The position numbers and the translations under genes were made by a program. Below, piece by piece: positions 36,166 to 47,992 of a DNA stretch of 64,000 bases. Under the pieces are notes generated by a model. It saw only the letters and a list, made by a program, of their open reading frames with translations, was not told the DNA's origin and ran no database searches. The first letter of the stretch is position 1. Each line of letters begins with the position of its first letter. Origin of the DNA: Halicephalobus mephisto (lineage: Eukaryota > Nematoda > Chromadorea > Rhabditida > Panagrolaimidae). The stretch lies in NCBI GenBank assembly GCA_009193035.1, contig SWDT01000007.1, positions 682,001 to 746,000 on the forward strand. Reading direction: 5' to 3'.

Positions 36166-37020
36166 AGAACCAAACTAATGCTCAAAAATTCAGATACCAT
36201 GTTTTACTTATTTAACTAAAACAATTTTTGTGAAACAAAACATCCATAAATGTTATCTTAGGACGAAAAGTCCAACTTTTGGCCTCGAATATTGACTTTT
36301 GGCTCTGATAAAAAAGCAGTTGTACGCTAACCCGGAAATTCAGATTCTAATCTTGAATTTTGTCGGTTGCGATGCAGCAGTGGTCCGTTACTCACGTTTT
36401 AAAAAGTATTAAGGGCAAAAGCCAAGTTTTCCCAATTTAGCCTTGTCGATAACAGAATCCAAAACGATAGCAATTGACCTTGTAGATAACAAGGATTAAC
36501 TACACAGGTACAACTATCTTTTGTAGAAAATAAAAATAATCAGGGAACATTAAAATAATTTATTTTCCTAATATTATTGAAATTTGAAATTTTTCAAAAT
36601 TTTTTGAGAACGAAATTTTGGAATTTTTTAAAAAAATTTAAAAATCACATTTTTATAAAAAAAAGTAAAATTTTTCGAAGTTTCCTAAATTTAAAAATTA
36701 CATTTTTATAAAAAAAAAAGTAAAATTTTTCGAAGTTTCCTAAATTTAAAAATTACATTTTTTATAAAAAAATTTTTTTTTCGAAGTTTTCTAAATTTAA
36801 AAATTACATTTTTTATTAAAAAAATTTTTTTTCGAAATTTTGGAACTTTTAAAAAATAATAAAAAAAATTTTTTAAATTTATCTCGACACGAATTTTTTG
36901 AACATCTTTAAAAAACTTAAAAATCATGTTATTATTTTAAGAATATAGAAATTTTTTTTAATTTATCTCGACACGAATTTTCTGCACTTCTTGAAAGAAA
37001 TTCAAAGATTATAAAAAAAT
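36166..37020. other. Gene-free DNA; AAAAATTACATTTTT repeats
   Basis: 36,360-36,540 is non-repetitive and carries two GATAACA-containing sites (near 36,446 and 36,484). 36,600-36,990 is a ~65-bp array of TTTCGAAGTTTCCTAAATT units and two ATCTCGACACGAA motifs. Confidence 0.5.
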
Positions 37021-37490
37021 AAAAATGAAGAAAACGAGAATGACGACAGTGCGGGTCAATTCTAGATCCAGTTGCCAAATTTACCACTTTGTGCTCTTGT
37101 TCTTTCTACGCAGAGAATTCAATAATTAAAAAAAAGTTATATTATAAAAAATCAAAAATTAAAATTTTTTTGAAACAAAATTTTAGAATTGAAAGGAAAG
37201 AGAGGACAGCGCGAGTCGATTTTGCCAGATTTACCATTTTTTCCTTTTTTATACCACTCGCTCTCTCTTTCCACAGCAATTTAAAAATTATAAAAAAATA
37301 AAAACAAATTTATACGAAATTGTTTTGAAGCGAAAATTCAAGATTTTTAGGAATTTTAGGATAACAAGAAAAGAAAGAAGAAAATGAGAGAGAGAGGACA
37401 GCGCGAGTCGGTTTTACCAGATTTACCACTTTTAACTTTTTTGCACCTCTCTCTCTCTTTCCGCGGCAATTCAAAAATTACAAAAATGAT
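37020..37490 (-). repeat. Three copies of the CGCGAGTCGA dispersed element
   Basis: Copies at about 37,025-37,110 (degenerate), 37,180-37,285 and 37,330-37,485. Each carries GAGAGGACAGCGCGAGTCG, TTTTACCAGATTTACC and CTCTCTCTTTCCGCGGCAAT in this orientation. Other copies are at 41.6-42.0, 44.0-44.4, 45.4-45.6, 46.5-46.9 and 62.9-63.5 kb. Confidence 0.85.
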
Positions 37491-37789
37491 ACATCAATTT
37501 TGATTCTAAAAAAGTGAAAAGTTATATTTTTATTATTGTTTTAAAAGAAAACAAAAGCACTAATATAAGCAAAAATCATAAATTTTATTTTTAGAAAAAG
37601 TGAAAAGTTATATTTTTAAAAGAAAAATGAAAATTTTTATTTTTATTTTTATTTCTAAAAGAAAGAAAATACTAATATGAACAAAGATCGTAAAAAATCA
37701 TTCTTTTGTGTTTACCTAAAAGCGATGAAAGCTCAAGTAGTCAGACAACGGTCAGCGAATTTAGTCATTTCTGTCTTCGGATGTCGTTA

Positions 37790-38165
37790 AAGTAAACATA
37801 TTTTAGAATAACTGTATATAATAAACATATTTCAGTACAACTATGTACAATAAATATATTTAATTACAACTGTAAATAATAAATATATTTTAGAATAACT
37901 ATATAATAAACATATTTTAGTAAAAGTGTAAATAATAAACATATTTTAGTAAAAGTGTAAATAATAAATATATTTTAGTAAAACTAAATAATAAATATAT
38001 TTTAGTATAACTATGTACAATAAATATATTTAATTACAACTGTAAATAATAAATATATTTTAATATAACTGTAAATAATAAACATATTTTAGTAAAACTA
38101 AATAATAAATATATTTTAATATAACTGTAAATAATAAATATATTTTAGTAAAACTGTAAGTAAGA
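37790..38165. repeat. ~30-bp tandem array, ATAATAAATATATTTTAGTA unit
   Basis: About 13 units with small internal variation (AACTGTAAAT, AAACTAAAT). Confidence 0.95.
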
Positions 38166-38329
38166 AAGACCGATAAAAAAGTTTATAAAGGATAAAAATC
38201 AGTCATTAGATGACTTGCTCGAATTCAAAGAAACAGATTGACGTCAGAAAATTTAATAAATCATTCCCTGTTCAATTTTCGTACGAATTAAAATAAATTT
38301 TTTTGACCATTAAGTGAGAAAAAAAACAA

Positions 38330-39320
38330 TTTATTGAATGTGATCTTTGAGAAATTAAGAAATAGAAAAAAATTTTATGAAATTTCTTTGAAAAATTAAA
38401 TTTTATTTTGTAAATTACCATATATGTCAAAATTTATGTTCAATTTTCGTCCAATATCTTTCTAAAATTAAAAAATTGAAAATTTTATATGTGAAATTTC
38501 GAAATTTAGGTAAATGAAATCTCTTTGAAAAATTATTTTTATAAATTACGGGATAAATTATAGAAATCTATGTTCAATTTTCGTTAAATATCTTTCTAAA
38601 ATTAAAAAATTAAAAAATTGAAATTTTTATATATGAAACTTCTTTGAAAAATTATATTTTATTTGTTACACATATTCAGAATCTATGTTTAATTTTTGCT
38701 AAATGATCTTTGAAGATGAGGAAATTTAAAAATAAAATGTAACAAATTTCATACATTATGTGTCCAGAAAAAAGCGAATTCGCTCGTTTCATTCGTCGAT
38801 GTTTAATTTTTGAAGCGCTGGTTTTTTTGTTTTATTTTTATTAATTTTAACAATTATTTTTCATAATATTATATATTTTTCTCATTGATTATAATTATCT
38901 AATTGATTTTTCGAAAAACTGATTATAAACGCAAAAAAGCGAACTCGCTCATTTTTCAGCGAAATTTCGTTAAACTATTTCGAAATCATTTATTTTTATT
39001 AATTTTAATAATTATTTTTCACATTATTATATATTTTTCTCATTGATTATAATTATCTAATTGATTTTCCGAAAAACTGAATATAAGCGCAAAAAAGCGA
39101 ATTCGCTTATTTTTCAGCGAACTTTCGATAAACTATTTCAAAATTGTTTTTTATTTTAATTCAACTTCTATAATCATTTTCCCAAACTTAATTGGATTAC
39201 TGTAGTAAACAAAAATAATGCATCTGACTTCTTTCTTAAGCGATCATAAGCGAAAAAAAAATAAATTCGCTTATTTTTAGCGAACTTTCGACAAACTACT
39301 TTAAAACTCTCTTAATTTTG
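38330..39320. repeat. Two repeat families upstream of nothing coding
   Basis: 38,330-38,730 has TATGTTCAATTTTCGTC-type units of ~110 bp. 38,770-39,310 has three copies of AAAAAAGCGAATTCGCT, then TTTTTCAGCGAA, related to 9,225-9,720. Confidence 0.75.
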
Positions 39321-39588
39321 ATTATTTTTCCAATTACATTTCTTCACTAATTACACTTGTCCAATTTCCCACAATAATAAAAAACCTCAAATACTTCCAA
39401 GTACCTCCCTTTCAAAAAATCCAAATACCCAAAACTACATCTTTATTCTACTTCGTGCAACAAATTTCTTTAAGTTAAAATTCCGTAAAAAATACAACAA
39501 AATAATAAAAAAATCAACTGCGCTTACAGTACACGCGCTTTTAGACCTAAGCAAAATAAAAATAACCGATAACGTAAGTAACTAAACA

Positions 39589-41587
39589 TCACTGCCTTCT
39601 CTCTTTTGCCGCTTGTTCTTCCTTTCTATGCCTCATCAATTTAACATCAACAACACAATGTTGGTTCTTCGTCAAATATACATCACTTTCATACATTCCG
39701 AGTTCAAGATATACATGATTCAATCGATGACGCAAACTAGATCGAGCCAAATTCACTCCACCTCTAACATTGGCCAACATATCAAACAATTCCTGTCGAC
39801 TATAAGTATGATGAATAGCAAGAACAATACGCAATGCCGGAGGAGGAACTTCATAGAAGGGAGTACAGCAAAATGAAATCATTATCCATTCAGCAAGTGT
39901 CAACGGTACCTGAATTCCATCAATAACAATCCTGCTAGTTTTCCTTGTCCTCTTACAGAAAGGATCAAAAACCCATTTCAAAGGTCCCGTTCTTACAGAA
40001 GTAATCTCATCCGAATGAATCCTAAAAATACTCATATCACGAGTTCCAAAATCCCAAACATACCTTAGAACATCTAGCAGGTAAATTTTCGATTGTCCAC
40101 AAGCTTTGCAAATCTTAACAAAATCCTCTTGTTGAATTCCATTCAAACCAAGTTTCGTACATCCCAAATCAATCATTTTGTTGATAAACATAGCAATATC
40201 AGCAACACTTACTCGCAAAAAATCACAATCTGTCACCTGAAGTTCAAATGGGGTAGAGCCTTGGTAAATAGGATAATCACATCTCACAGAATTCTCAATG
40301 AAATCGCAAACAGCTGGCAAACAAGTCTTCTGGAAAACCGTATTCACAACTCTAATCACTCCATCGTCATAGAGACGTATCCGACGAGTAAATTCAAAAA
40401 GTTCCATATCAGCAAAATCATTGCATTTGAATTGTAAGGATTTCCATAGACGATCTAAAAAATGCTCGTTATATTGCTGCAAAAATCTAGCCATAGATCA
40501 CAACTGCTCCGCAATGATTAATCAAATTAGGGAAATAGAACTTTTGAGCGGGAAATTTCACTTTACAAAATCAAGCTAACATTACTCTTCCTTAATTTCT
40601 AGTATTCATTGTATAAAACTACGTAAATAAACACTAAGCCCAAGAACTAAGGACCCATGTGTCTACAAAGAACCTAGGGGTCAACTAAAATTCAGAAATA
40701 CGTTCACAAATTGACTATTTCGTTATTCTTTAAAATCAGTCACCGCTAAACGAAGCGACAGAAATATCTATTCCTAAAATTCATTGATTTTGATTAGTCA
40801 CAATATTCAACTTCAAAATCAGAAACAGTTTACAAGAATATCACGTGGGCTGCTTGGTTTGATGCAATTTTAGAAGTTTTGTAATATTGATTTCGTAACT
40901 ACAAAAACATCACGAAATCGCCTTAATATGAATTTTCGTAATTTAATACCTAAACAGCCTACACGACAATTCCAATCTTGAGTAATCTTGGAATTTGACA
41001 ATTTTGTAGTTACTTTCAAAAAAATTTGGCATGAACGAACCCAAGTTCTGAATTTTGATTACAAGTACCAAGTCTTCTAGGGTTAAGAACCAAATAATAA
41101 ATGGATACCAAAAAAACATAATGCCACTAAAATAGGACCGTAAAAAGAGGATTTGACTCGTTTTGATATATGGAAATTTACATAAAAATCACTTACTGCT
41201 TCCTCTGTAGGGACAAGAGAGGTTCATGATGATAAACTCCTTCCTCATAGCTCGGAACTCGATGCAGGACATGTCAAATCGAGGCAGGGCTCTGGCGTGA
41301 CGGTAAGCAAAGTCGTTAAAGTACTTACAAGTCATGGACAACTCGACTATGTCGGAGGCGTTCAGAAAACTCATCATGTGAAGTGTGATCTCCGGCGGCA
41401 ACGTTGTGATCCCTAGTTTGTGGTCATCGGATGACATTGATCCAAGTGAAAGAACGGCCAGACCAGCAGTAATGGAACCAGAATCCGAGCCTCCTTCATC
41501 CGACGAAAACTCAACCGCAGCTTGTTCGCATTCCACTTCAGAAGTGTCCTCGATGTCGTGTTGGTGATGACGCCAGAAAGTAAACAT
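39589..41587 (-). CDS. F-box protein with a long uncharacterised C-terminal region
   Basis: Exon 1 (41,197-41,587) and exon 2 (39,589-40,454) join in phase 1 (donor GTAAGT, acceptor ATTTTTTAG) into 418 residues. Residues about 62-105 form an F-box: TLPPEITLHMMSFLNASDIV, then ELSMTCKYFNDFAYRH. This segment would bind SKP1 and place the protein in an SCF ubiquitin ligase. An acidic, Ser-rich N-terminus precedes it. The remaining ~290 residues, which should recognise substrate, contain no repeat or domain that I recognise. Exon 2 is open upstream to an ATG at 40,494, but an in-frame TGA precedes that ATG and the phase-correct acceptor lies inside, so that ATG is probably intronic. Two dispersed promoter-like elements lie 70-410 bp upstream. 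Confidence 0.82.
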
Positions 41588-41654
41588 AGTGACAGTAAAA
41601 CAATGATCAGCAGCAATCCAAGAAGGTTAGAAGACTGATCTTTCGGAAACTAAA

Positions 41655-42005
41655 CGAAGGAAAAAAAACACGAGAGAACCTCCACTCTCGTCTGCCATCG
41701 CGCACCGGCTTCTTCGTCTGGCATTTCGAATCGCGCTGTCCTCTCTCTCACTTTTCCTTTACAATCCCAAAAATTCATTCCAAAACGATTTTATAAAACT
41801 TTTAATTTTTACAATAATGCAATTTTTGTAACTTTTGAATTGCCGCGAAAAGTGAGAGAGCCTCCACTCTCGTCTGCCGTCTCGCACTAATTTCTTCTTC
41901 TGGCGTTTCGACTCGCGCTGTCCTCTCTCTCTCTCTCTTATTTTCTTCTTTCTTTTCCTATAATCCTAAAAATCCTGAATTTTCGCTCCAAAACAAATTC
42001 AGAAA
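41655..42005 (+). repeat. Two dispersed promoter-like elements upstream of the F-box gene
   Basis: Copies at about 41,655-41,790 and 41,827-42,005. The second reads GAATTGCCGCGAAAAGTGAG, then CTCTCGTCTGCCGTCTCGCA, then GACTCGCGCTGTCCTCTCTC. They occupy the interval between the F-box gene start and the 3' end of the receptor gene. Confidence 0.8.
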
Positions 42006-42126
42006 ATAATTTTTCATACATTAATTTTCGTAGTTTTATATAAAAAATAGTTTTCATATATCGATTTTCATAACTTTACATAAAAAATCATGTTTCATAT
42101 ATCAATTTTTATTTAAAATTAATAAT

Positions 42127-44784
42127 TTACATAAACCCAGTTTCAGCGACTTGAATATGTTCCTTTCTTTCGTCCGGAGTAGGGGTCGCGAGTCGTTCGT
42201 CGATGATCTTCTGGGTTCTGAAGTCGCCGAACATTCTGGCGACGGCCATCAGATGGACCGGCTCCGCGATGGCTCTCCGAGTCTTGAGACGTAATTTTAT
42301 CATTTTATGTTGCCATGCAAAATAAATTTCGGCGAAAAAAAACAAAATCGAAAAAGATAATCCGATCAAAACGATCAAGAAAACGCCGAAGGTCGTGATC
42401 AAAGACAGTTGTTCCAAAATCGGAGAATTGTCGTCGGGACATTTTGGAAGTTCTCCGATTTTGTAGCCTAAATTGAAGTATTTGTTGTAAGTTCTGATTA
42501 TGAAATTTGTTTGAAAAATTGCGGCTTTGTTAAATTCTGGAAGAAAAGTTGAATTTTTTTTGAAAGCGAAATAAGCTTCTTTTTCGGGCAATCCGTCGCT
42601 GACGTAGGTCAATCCGCATCTCTGCTTGCTCATCTGCATGGCCAGGGAGTCCTCCTGGACGGGGAAAATGTACCCCCCGAGCTCCACCAAATCCAGGGCT
42701 TCGTCGACGGACCCCGCTATGACCACCGGATTTCCGGCCACCGCAGCCCGCAATTTTCGGAAATGCTCGTCATCGCTGTTCGTCAAGTCGTCAAAATACC
42801 AATTTCCGATGTAGTTAGTTATTAATTTGTATTCTCCTGCAGCGATCAGTTTTATCATGTCATCCGCGTTTTTGAACGGATTAGTGTCCGGAGGCCTCAA
42901 TATCGCCCCCAGCAATAGGGCCTGGTAGAGGGTCATCATCACCTTCGCCTGCACGATCGAGAAAATCATCAAAGTCAAATTTCCACTGGTGCTGAAAAAC
43001 GAAAAATCCTCTGGTTGTGTCAGCTGCAACCTGGCAAAACGCCAAACTATCTGAAAATTATTTTTAATAAAATTAAAATTTCCGAAAATTAAAGAAGATT
43101 CGAATTTTTCAGAATTTCTTGAAATTTTAAAAAAATCTCCAAAATTCAGAAAATTAATGAAAATTCGAATTTTTCAGAATTTCTTGAAATTTTTAAGAAC
43201 TTTCCAGAATATAATGAAAAATTCTGAAAATTAAAGAAGATTCTAATTTTTCAGAATTTCTTAAAAATTTAAAAAAATTCTAGAATCCAGTAGAAAATTC
43301 AGAAAATTAATGAAGATTATAATTTTTCAGAATTTTTGGAAATTTAAAAAAATTTTCAGAATCCAGGAGAAGATTCTGAAAATTAAGAAAGATTCTAATT
43401 TTTCAGAATTTCTTGAAATTTTAAAAAATTCTCCAAAATTCAGTGAAAAATTCAGAAAATTAAAGAAAATTCTAATTTTTCAGAATTTCTTGAAATTTTT
43501 AGAAATCTTTTCAGAATCCAATAGACTTCTAAAATCCTCTACAATTAAGGATTCTGGAAGTTTTATGAAATTTGTAACAAAAAAATTCGTAAAAAATTTG
43601 TTTTAAAATTTTTACAATAACTTATTTTTATTTACTCACATCCGCAGGATCCCAGGTTGTCCGGAGCTGCATCTTCCATTCCACTTTTGCCACAAAAATC
43701 GAATACAACGTCTGGCCGACGAAAGTCGCGACCATGGCCAGCCAGATCCACACCGAATAAACTCGAAAAGCGTTCCACAGACTTGCCGATAATTGATTAT
43801 TCAGTTTTTTTACTGTATAAATGGGCTTCACATTGTAGATATTGTAACTGTAACTGTAGTATTCTCCTCTGGTTTCGGTATGTTGATACAGTAGGCAGAC
43901 GACGTCCGCACTCTCGTTGAAGAGGTACCCCAGCATCCCCGTCCAAGTTCCATTTCTCTAAAAAGGTGAATTTTAACAATATTATAATAAAAAAAATCGC
44001 TGTATAGATTTTTGTAATTTTTGAATTGCCGGGGAAAGAGAGAGAAAGAGAGGTGCAAAAAAGGTAAAAATGGCAAATCTGGGAAAATCAACTCGCGCTG
44101 TCCTCTCTCTTGCTTTTTCCTTTCTTTTCTTGTTATCCTAAAATTTCTAAAAATCTTGAATTTTCGTCTTAAAACTATTTCGTAAAAATTTATTTTTTGT
44201 AATTTTTGAATTGCCGCGAAAAGTGAGAGAGCTTCTACTCTCGTCTGCCATCTCGCACCGATTTCTTCATCTGGCGTTTCGACTCGCGCTGTCCTCTCTC
44301 TCTCTTTTTCTTCTTACAATCCTAAAAATTCTAAATTTTCGCTCCAAAACAAATTCAAAAAGTCATTATTTTTACTTTTTAATATTACTATATCTACAGT
44401 CTTCAGAATCCAGTAGAAAGTTCTGAAATTATCTAAAATTTTAAATTTTAGAACCTCTAAAAAAATTTTCAAACAATTTCGTAATTTTTTTAATAATGCT
44501 ATTTTTAAAAAACCCACAAGAGTACCCCAATCGACGGACCCGACTGGAGATGACGTGATTATTGGAACAATATCGTAATCCAAATACTCCAAAATCATCG
44601 TTAGGATCTCCAAAGTCCAGCCCGGGAACGGACAATTCAGAGTCGGATTCATCGTCGGAAAAACAGCACAGTTGTCGAAGGCATCCGGAGGATTCCGAGC
44701 ATAAACAACTCTGATTTTTCTTCTTTCCAGAGGGATTACGGTATCTGTGAAGTTGTTAAAAACATCGAAATTCGAAATATTCAT
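42127..44784 (-). CDS. Divergent ionotropic glutamate receptor-like protein
   Basis: Three exons (44,518-44,784; 43,640-43,957; 42,127-43,050), phase 0, give 502 residues. Exon 1 to early exon 2 is the S1 ligand-binding half, with GWTLEILTMILEYLDYD, VDWGTL and RNGTWTGMLGYLFNESADVV. A first membrane segment follows (WIWLAMVATFVGQTLYSIF). Then come a pore/M3-like stretch (FSIVQAKVMMTLYQALLLGA), the S2 half, and a last membrane helix (FGVFLIVLIGLSFSILFFFA) with a cytosolic tail. There is no amino-terminal domain, and no signal peptide is seen, so a short 5' exon may be missing. The canonical M3 SYTANLAAF motif is not preserved, so ligand and gating are unclear. It resembles the small nematode glr-like proteins. 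Introns contain dispersed elements at 44.0-44.4 kb. Confidence 0.85.
43051..43639 (-). repeat. Receptor intron 2: ~65-bp tandem array
   Basis: Seven units of TCTAATTTTTCAGAATTTCT, then TGAAATTTTAAAAAA, then TCCAAAATTCAG. Confidence 0.9.
44010..44360 (+). repeat. Dispersed elements, one of each subtype, in receptor intron 1
   Basis: Copy at 44,015-44,180 (with GAGGTGCAAAAAAGGTAAAA and GGCAAATCTGGG) and copy at 44,205-44,355 (with CTCTCGTCTGCCATCTCGCA). Both share ACTCGCGCTGTCCTCTCTC. Confidence 0.85.
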
Positions 44785-44943
44785 TTTTCGAAATAAAATA
44801 ATTTTAAAAAATCAAAAAATTTTTCTTTGAAAATAAATTTTAAAAAATTTCCGGAAATTTGCGTTTTTCGAAATTTTATATTTTTCGGAAGTCACTTAAT
44901 TAAATTTGTTTTATTTTTTAATGCAAATAAATTAAAAAAGTAT

Positions 44944-46238
44944 TTACACAAGAGGTTCGAATTTTTTTTCGAATTCGCCTCGAAGATCAGAATCGAGATT
45001 ACTGTACATTTCGGTGATTTTGTTCCATCTTTCTTCTTCGCCGATGTTCGGATTATTTAGGATTTCTGAAATCTTCGAAAACTCCTCCTGAGCCTTCCTG
45101 GACATCTGGCCGACGGTCTGGTGGATGACTTCTCTTCTTTGCTGTTGGGTCTGATCCGATTCGCTCATGAACTGCTGATAGAGATCCCGATGAGCGGAAT
45201 CCAGTTGTGGAAGAATTTTGGATTCAATTTCTTTTATTTTATCATTATAGTTAATATTTTTCTGTCTGATTATGGTTTTGAACTGAAATTTACACTTATA
45301 AAAAATAAAATTTTTACGAAATTGTTTCATATAAATCCAAAATTCTTAAGAAATTCTAAAATTTTAGATTTTAGATAATTCTAGAATTTTTTATTGGATT
45401 CTGAAGATTTTAGTCATAGTAACATTAAGAAGTAAAAATAACAGTTTTTTGAATTTGTTTTGAAGCGAAAATTCAAGATTTTTAGGAATTTTAGGATAAC
45501 AAGAAAAGAAAGAAGAAAATGAGAGAGAGAGGACAGCGCGAGTCGATTTTGCCAGATTTACCACTTTTACCTTTTTTGCACCTCTCTCTCTCTTTTCGCG
45601 GCAATTCAAAAATTACAAAAATCACAAAAATGTATACAGCAATTTCTCTTTAATTATAATATTTTTCGATAAAAAATTAAGAATAAACAACATTACAAAA
45701 TTGTCCCACTACAGATTTCTACAGTTTTATGGAAGTTTAAATTCTAAAAAATCCAGAAAATTCTAAAAAGTTAAAAATTTCTTAAATTTTAATAATTTTA
45801 TAAAATTTTTAATTTTCTTTGAAATTTTGGAAAGTCTTAATTTTCTTAATTTTTTTAAATTAAAAAACTGACTTCGGAAATTAGTTTTTCATCGACACCT
45901 TCGAGAAATTTCGGAAGCGATCCCGAGGAGGATTCAGGCATCGGTTGTCGTTGGACGTCTTTTTGGAAGCTCGTCTGGGAAGCCCCGAGTTGTCTGGGAT
46001 GCATACTGCCCTGGGGGTTCGTGGGGGCCATGTTCATTGGGACCCTCTGTTGCTGACTGAATCCGAAGTTCTGGCCCGCAAAATTGCCCTGAGGCAATTG
46101 TTGCATTTGAGGATTACTGAATCCCATCGGCATCTGGAGCTGATTCCCGCCGAACCCAGGAAGTGGAAAAGTGTTCATCGGGACGATTTGGCTCATAGTG
46201 GAGATTACTGTAGAAATAAAAACAAAAACAATGAACAT
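44944..46238 (-). CDS. Secreted SXP/RAL-2 (DUF148) family protein
   Basis: Two exons (45,873-46,238; 44,944-45,282), phase 0 (donor GTCAGT, acceptor AATTTCAG), give 234 residues. The start is an ATG whose product begins MFIVFVFISTVISTMSQ, a typical signal peptide; longer upstream frames lack an ATG. Residues about 25-100 are Gln/Met/Pro/Gly-rich and low complexity. The C-terminal ~125 residues (LPKFLEGVDEKLISE, then FKTIIRQKNINYNDKIKEIE, then QQRREVIHQ) are helical and match the nematode-specific SXP/RAL-2 domain. In that family L-P-x-F-L precedes a four-helix fold. Members are secreted and some bind metal; the role is otherwise poorly known. The stop lies 159 bp upstream of the receptor ATG, so co-transcription is possible. 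Confidence 0.85.
45283..45872 (-). repeat. SXP gene intron with one dispersed element
   Basis: Element copy at 45,455-45,620 in minus orientation (GAGAGGACAGCGCGAGTCG). The rest is AT-rich. Confidence 0.8.
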
Positions 46239-46930
46239 TTTTGGAATGACTGACTTCGAAGCCGAGGTCGGTTCCTTTTGTACCCCGATTTTCACTTTTT
46301 TTCGAGCATGTAACTGGTTCCGTTATCCTCTGACCGGACGGATTCTCCGCGCTCCAGTTAATATCCGACAAGTTTTGCAACAAGTTCCAATCACAATGTT
46401 AGAAAAATTAAAAATAAAAATTATTACGAAATTGTTTGAAAATTTTTTTAGAGGTTTTAGAATTTTGAATTTGAGATAATTCTAGAATTTTCTATTGGAT
46501 TCTTAAGACTGTAGATATAGTAATATTAAAAAGTAAAAATAATGACTTTTTGAATTTGTTTTGGAGCGAAAATTTAGAATTTTTAGGATTGTAAGAAGAA
46601 AAAGAGAGAGAGAGGACAGCGCGAGTCGAAACGCCAGATGAAGAAATCGGTGCGAGATGGCAGACGAGAGTAGAAGCTCTCTCACTTTTCGCGGCAATTC
46701 AAAAATTACAAAAAATAAAAATAACAAATTTCTACGAAATTGTTTTAAGACGGAAATTCAAGATTTTTAGAAATTTTAGGATAACAAGAAAAGAAAGGAA
46801 AAAGCAAGAGAGAGGACAGCGCGAGTCGATTTTGCCAGATTTATCACTTTTAACTTTTTTGCATCTTTCGCTCTCTTTCCCCGGCAATTCAAAAATTTCA
46901 GCATTTTTAACTCTGCAATATTTATCCTTT
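46239..46930. promoter_or_regulatory. SXP gene upstream region and two dispersed elements
   Basis: 46,255-46,390 is GC-normal and likely 5' UTR/promoter. An acceptor-like GAAGTCAG lies just 5' of TCATTCCAAAAATG. Dispersed element copies occupy 46,545-46,705 and 46,745-46,905, both in minus orientation. Open frames in this interval lack an ATG or splice logic. Confidence 0.45.
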
Positions 46931-46966
46931 TAATTTTCCTAAAATAGTGCATTTGTAGTCAGTTTA

Positions 46967-47266
46967 TTGAAAAAATCGTTGAATTTTTGTTCGACATCGA
47001 ATGGCACCATTGACCTAGAAAAAGTGAGTTTTTTGGAATGGTTGTCTGAATTTCAAAATCGAAAACGAGTTCCGAAACCCGTGTTCGTGAAAGCGAATTT
47101 GGCCTTTGACGTGAACGGTAATCCCGGATCACCGAACATGTTTCTAAATTTCGTCATGAACCGGATCGAAGAAGATCTTGTTTTTGATTTTGGCATCAGT
47201 GACATAATTTTTGTTTTTATCGACACAAGTACAGTAATCCAGAACAGAGGTTTTTACATTTTGTGA
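46967..47266 (+). CDS. Unassigned exon-like ORF (possibly a gene remnant)
   Basis: A 99-codon open frame with exon-like base composition between repeats. It contains FLEWLSEFQNRKRVPKPVFV, then NLAFDVNGNPGSPNMF, then DLVFDFGISDIIFVFIDTST. It has no ATG near its start and would need an upstream exon; AG sites at about 46,930-46,945 could act as acceptors. A GTGAGT inside it (near 47,024) could be a donor. I do not recognise the family. It could be a terminal exon, a pseudogene, or a chance open frame. Confidence 0.3.
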   Translation: MKKSLNFCSTSNGTIDLEKVSFLEWLSEFQNRKRVPKPVFVKANLAFDVNGNPGSPNMFLNFVMNRIEEDLVFDFGISDIIFVFIDTSTVIQNRGFYIL

Positions 47267-47992
47267 ATTTCGATCCGGAAAGTTCCAGATATATTCGGAA
47301 AGGATATATTAAAAAAGTCAATTACGAAATAATCAAAAAAATTTAAATTCATATAAACTAATTTCTAAAATCTTCTAAAAAGTCGTGTTAGGACCATTTC
47401 GTGAAAAAATTCATGATTTTTATAATTCAAAAAATCTATTACGAAATAACCAAAAAATTTAAATTTTAAATTACTTCAATTTTTAAAAATTTTACAAATT
47501 TCTCTCGAGACAATTTCGTAGGAATATTTATTTTCAATTTTTTACAATAGTGTAATTATGGATTTATTGAAAATTAAAAAATTAAATTTAAATTTAAAAT
47601 TAAAAATTAAAATTGAATAAAAAATTCGAACTCGAGCATCCCAAGTACCCTCAGGGTTCCTGCCCTTGGGTTTGTCTCCCAATTTTATCAAATCTTGAAA
47701 AAATCAACAATTTCCAAGTGGGATAAACCAGATAAAAATCGATGCAGATATCCAACTAGAAATCTTAAAGCCGATTTCGAAATACAACTTGAAAAATTCA
47801 AATTTTCAAAAAATTTCGAATTAAATTTTTTACTTTTTGATTAATTAAAAACAATTAATTTTATAAAGTAGATTTAAAATTTTATTACGAAATTATTATT
47901 CATTTTAGCAATTTTAGGCAACTTTGGCGAAACGTGACTCAACGCCGATTTTTGTTTCCTCTTTTTTGTTCAGTCCTCGTTTCTTTCGATAT
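47267..47992. other. Intergenic AT-rich DNA upstream of the CCA-adding enzyme gene
   Basis: No repeats of note. The end of the interval holds TTTTTTGTTCAG near 47,972, a likely spliced-leader acceptor about 20 nt before the ATG. Confidence 0.5.

Noticed and set aside
35934..36200. 88-codon minus-strand ORF
   Set aside because: Encoded by the ACTTTGATG / ACTTCGA repeat array.
40455..40494. ATG at 40,494 as start of a separate 301-residue gene
   Set aside because: An in-frame TGA is immediately upstream, no promoter-like sequence precedes it, and the internal ATTTTTTAG acceptor joins the F-box exon in the correct phase.
46239..46295. Longer N-terminus for the SXP protein from 46,295
   Set aside because: The first codon is GTG, not ATG. 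Starting at 46,238 gives an N-terminal signal peptide, as expected for the family.
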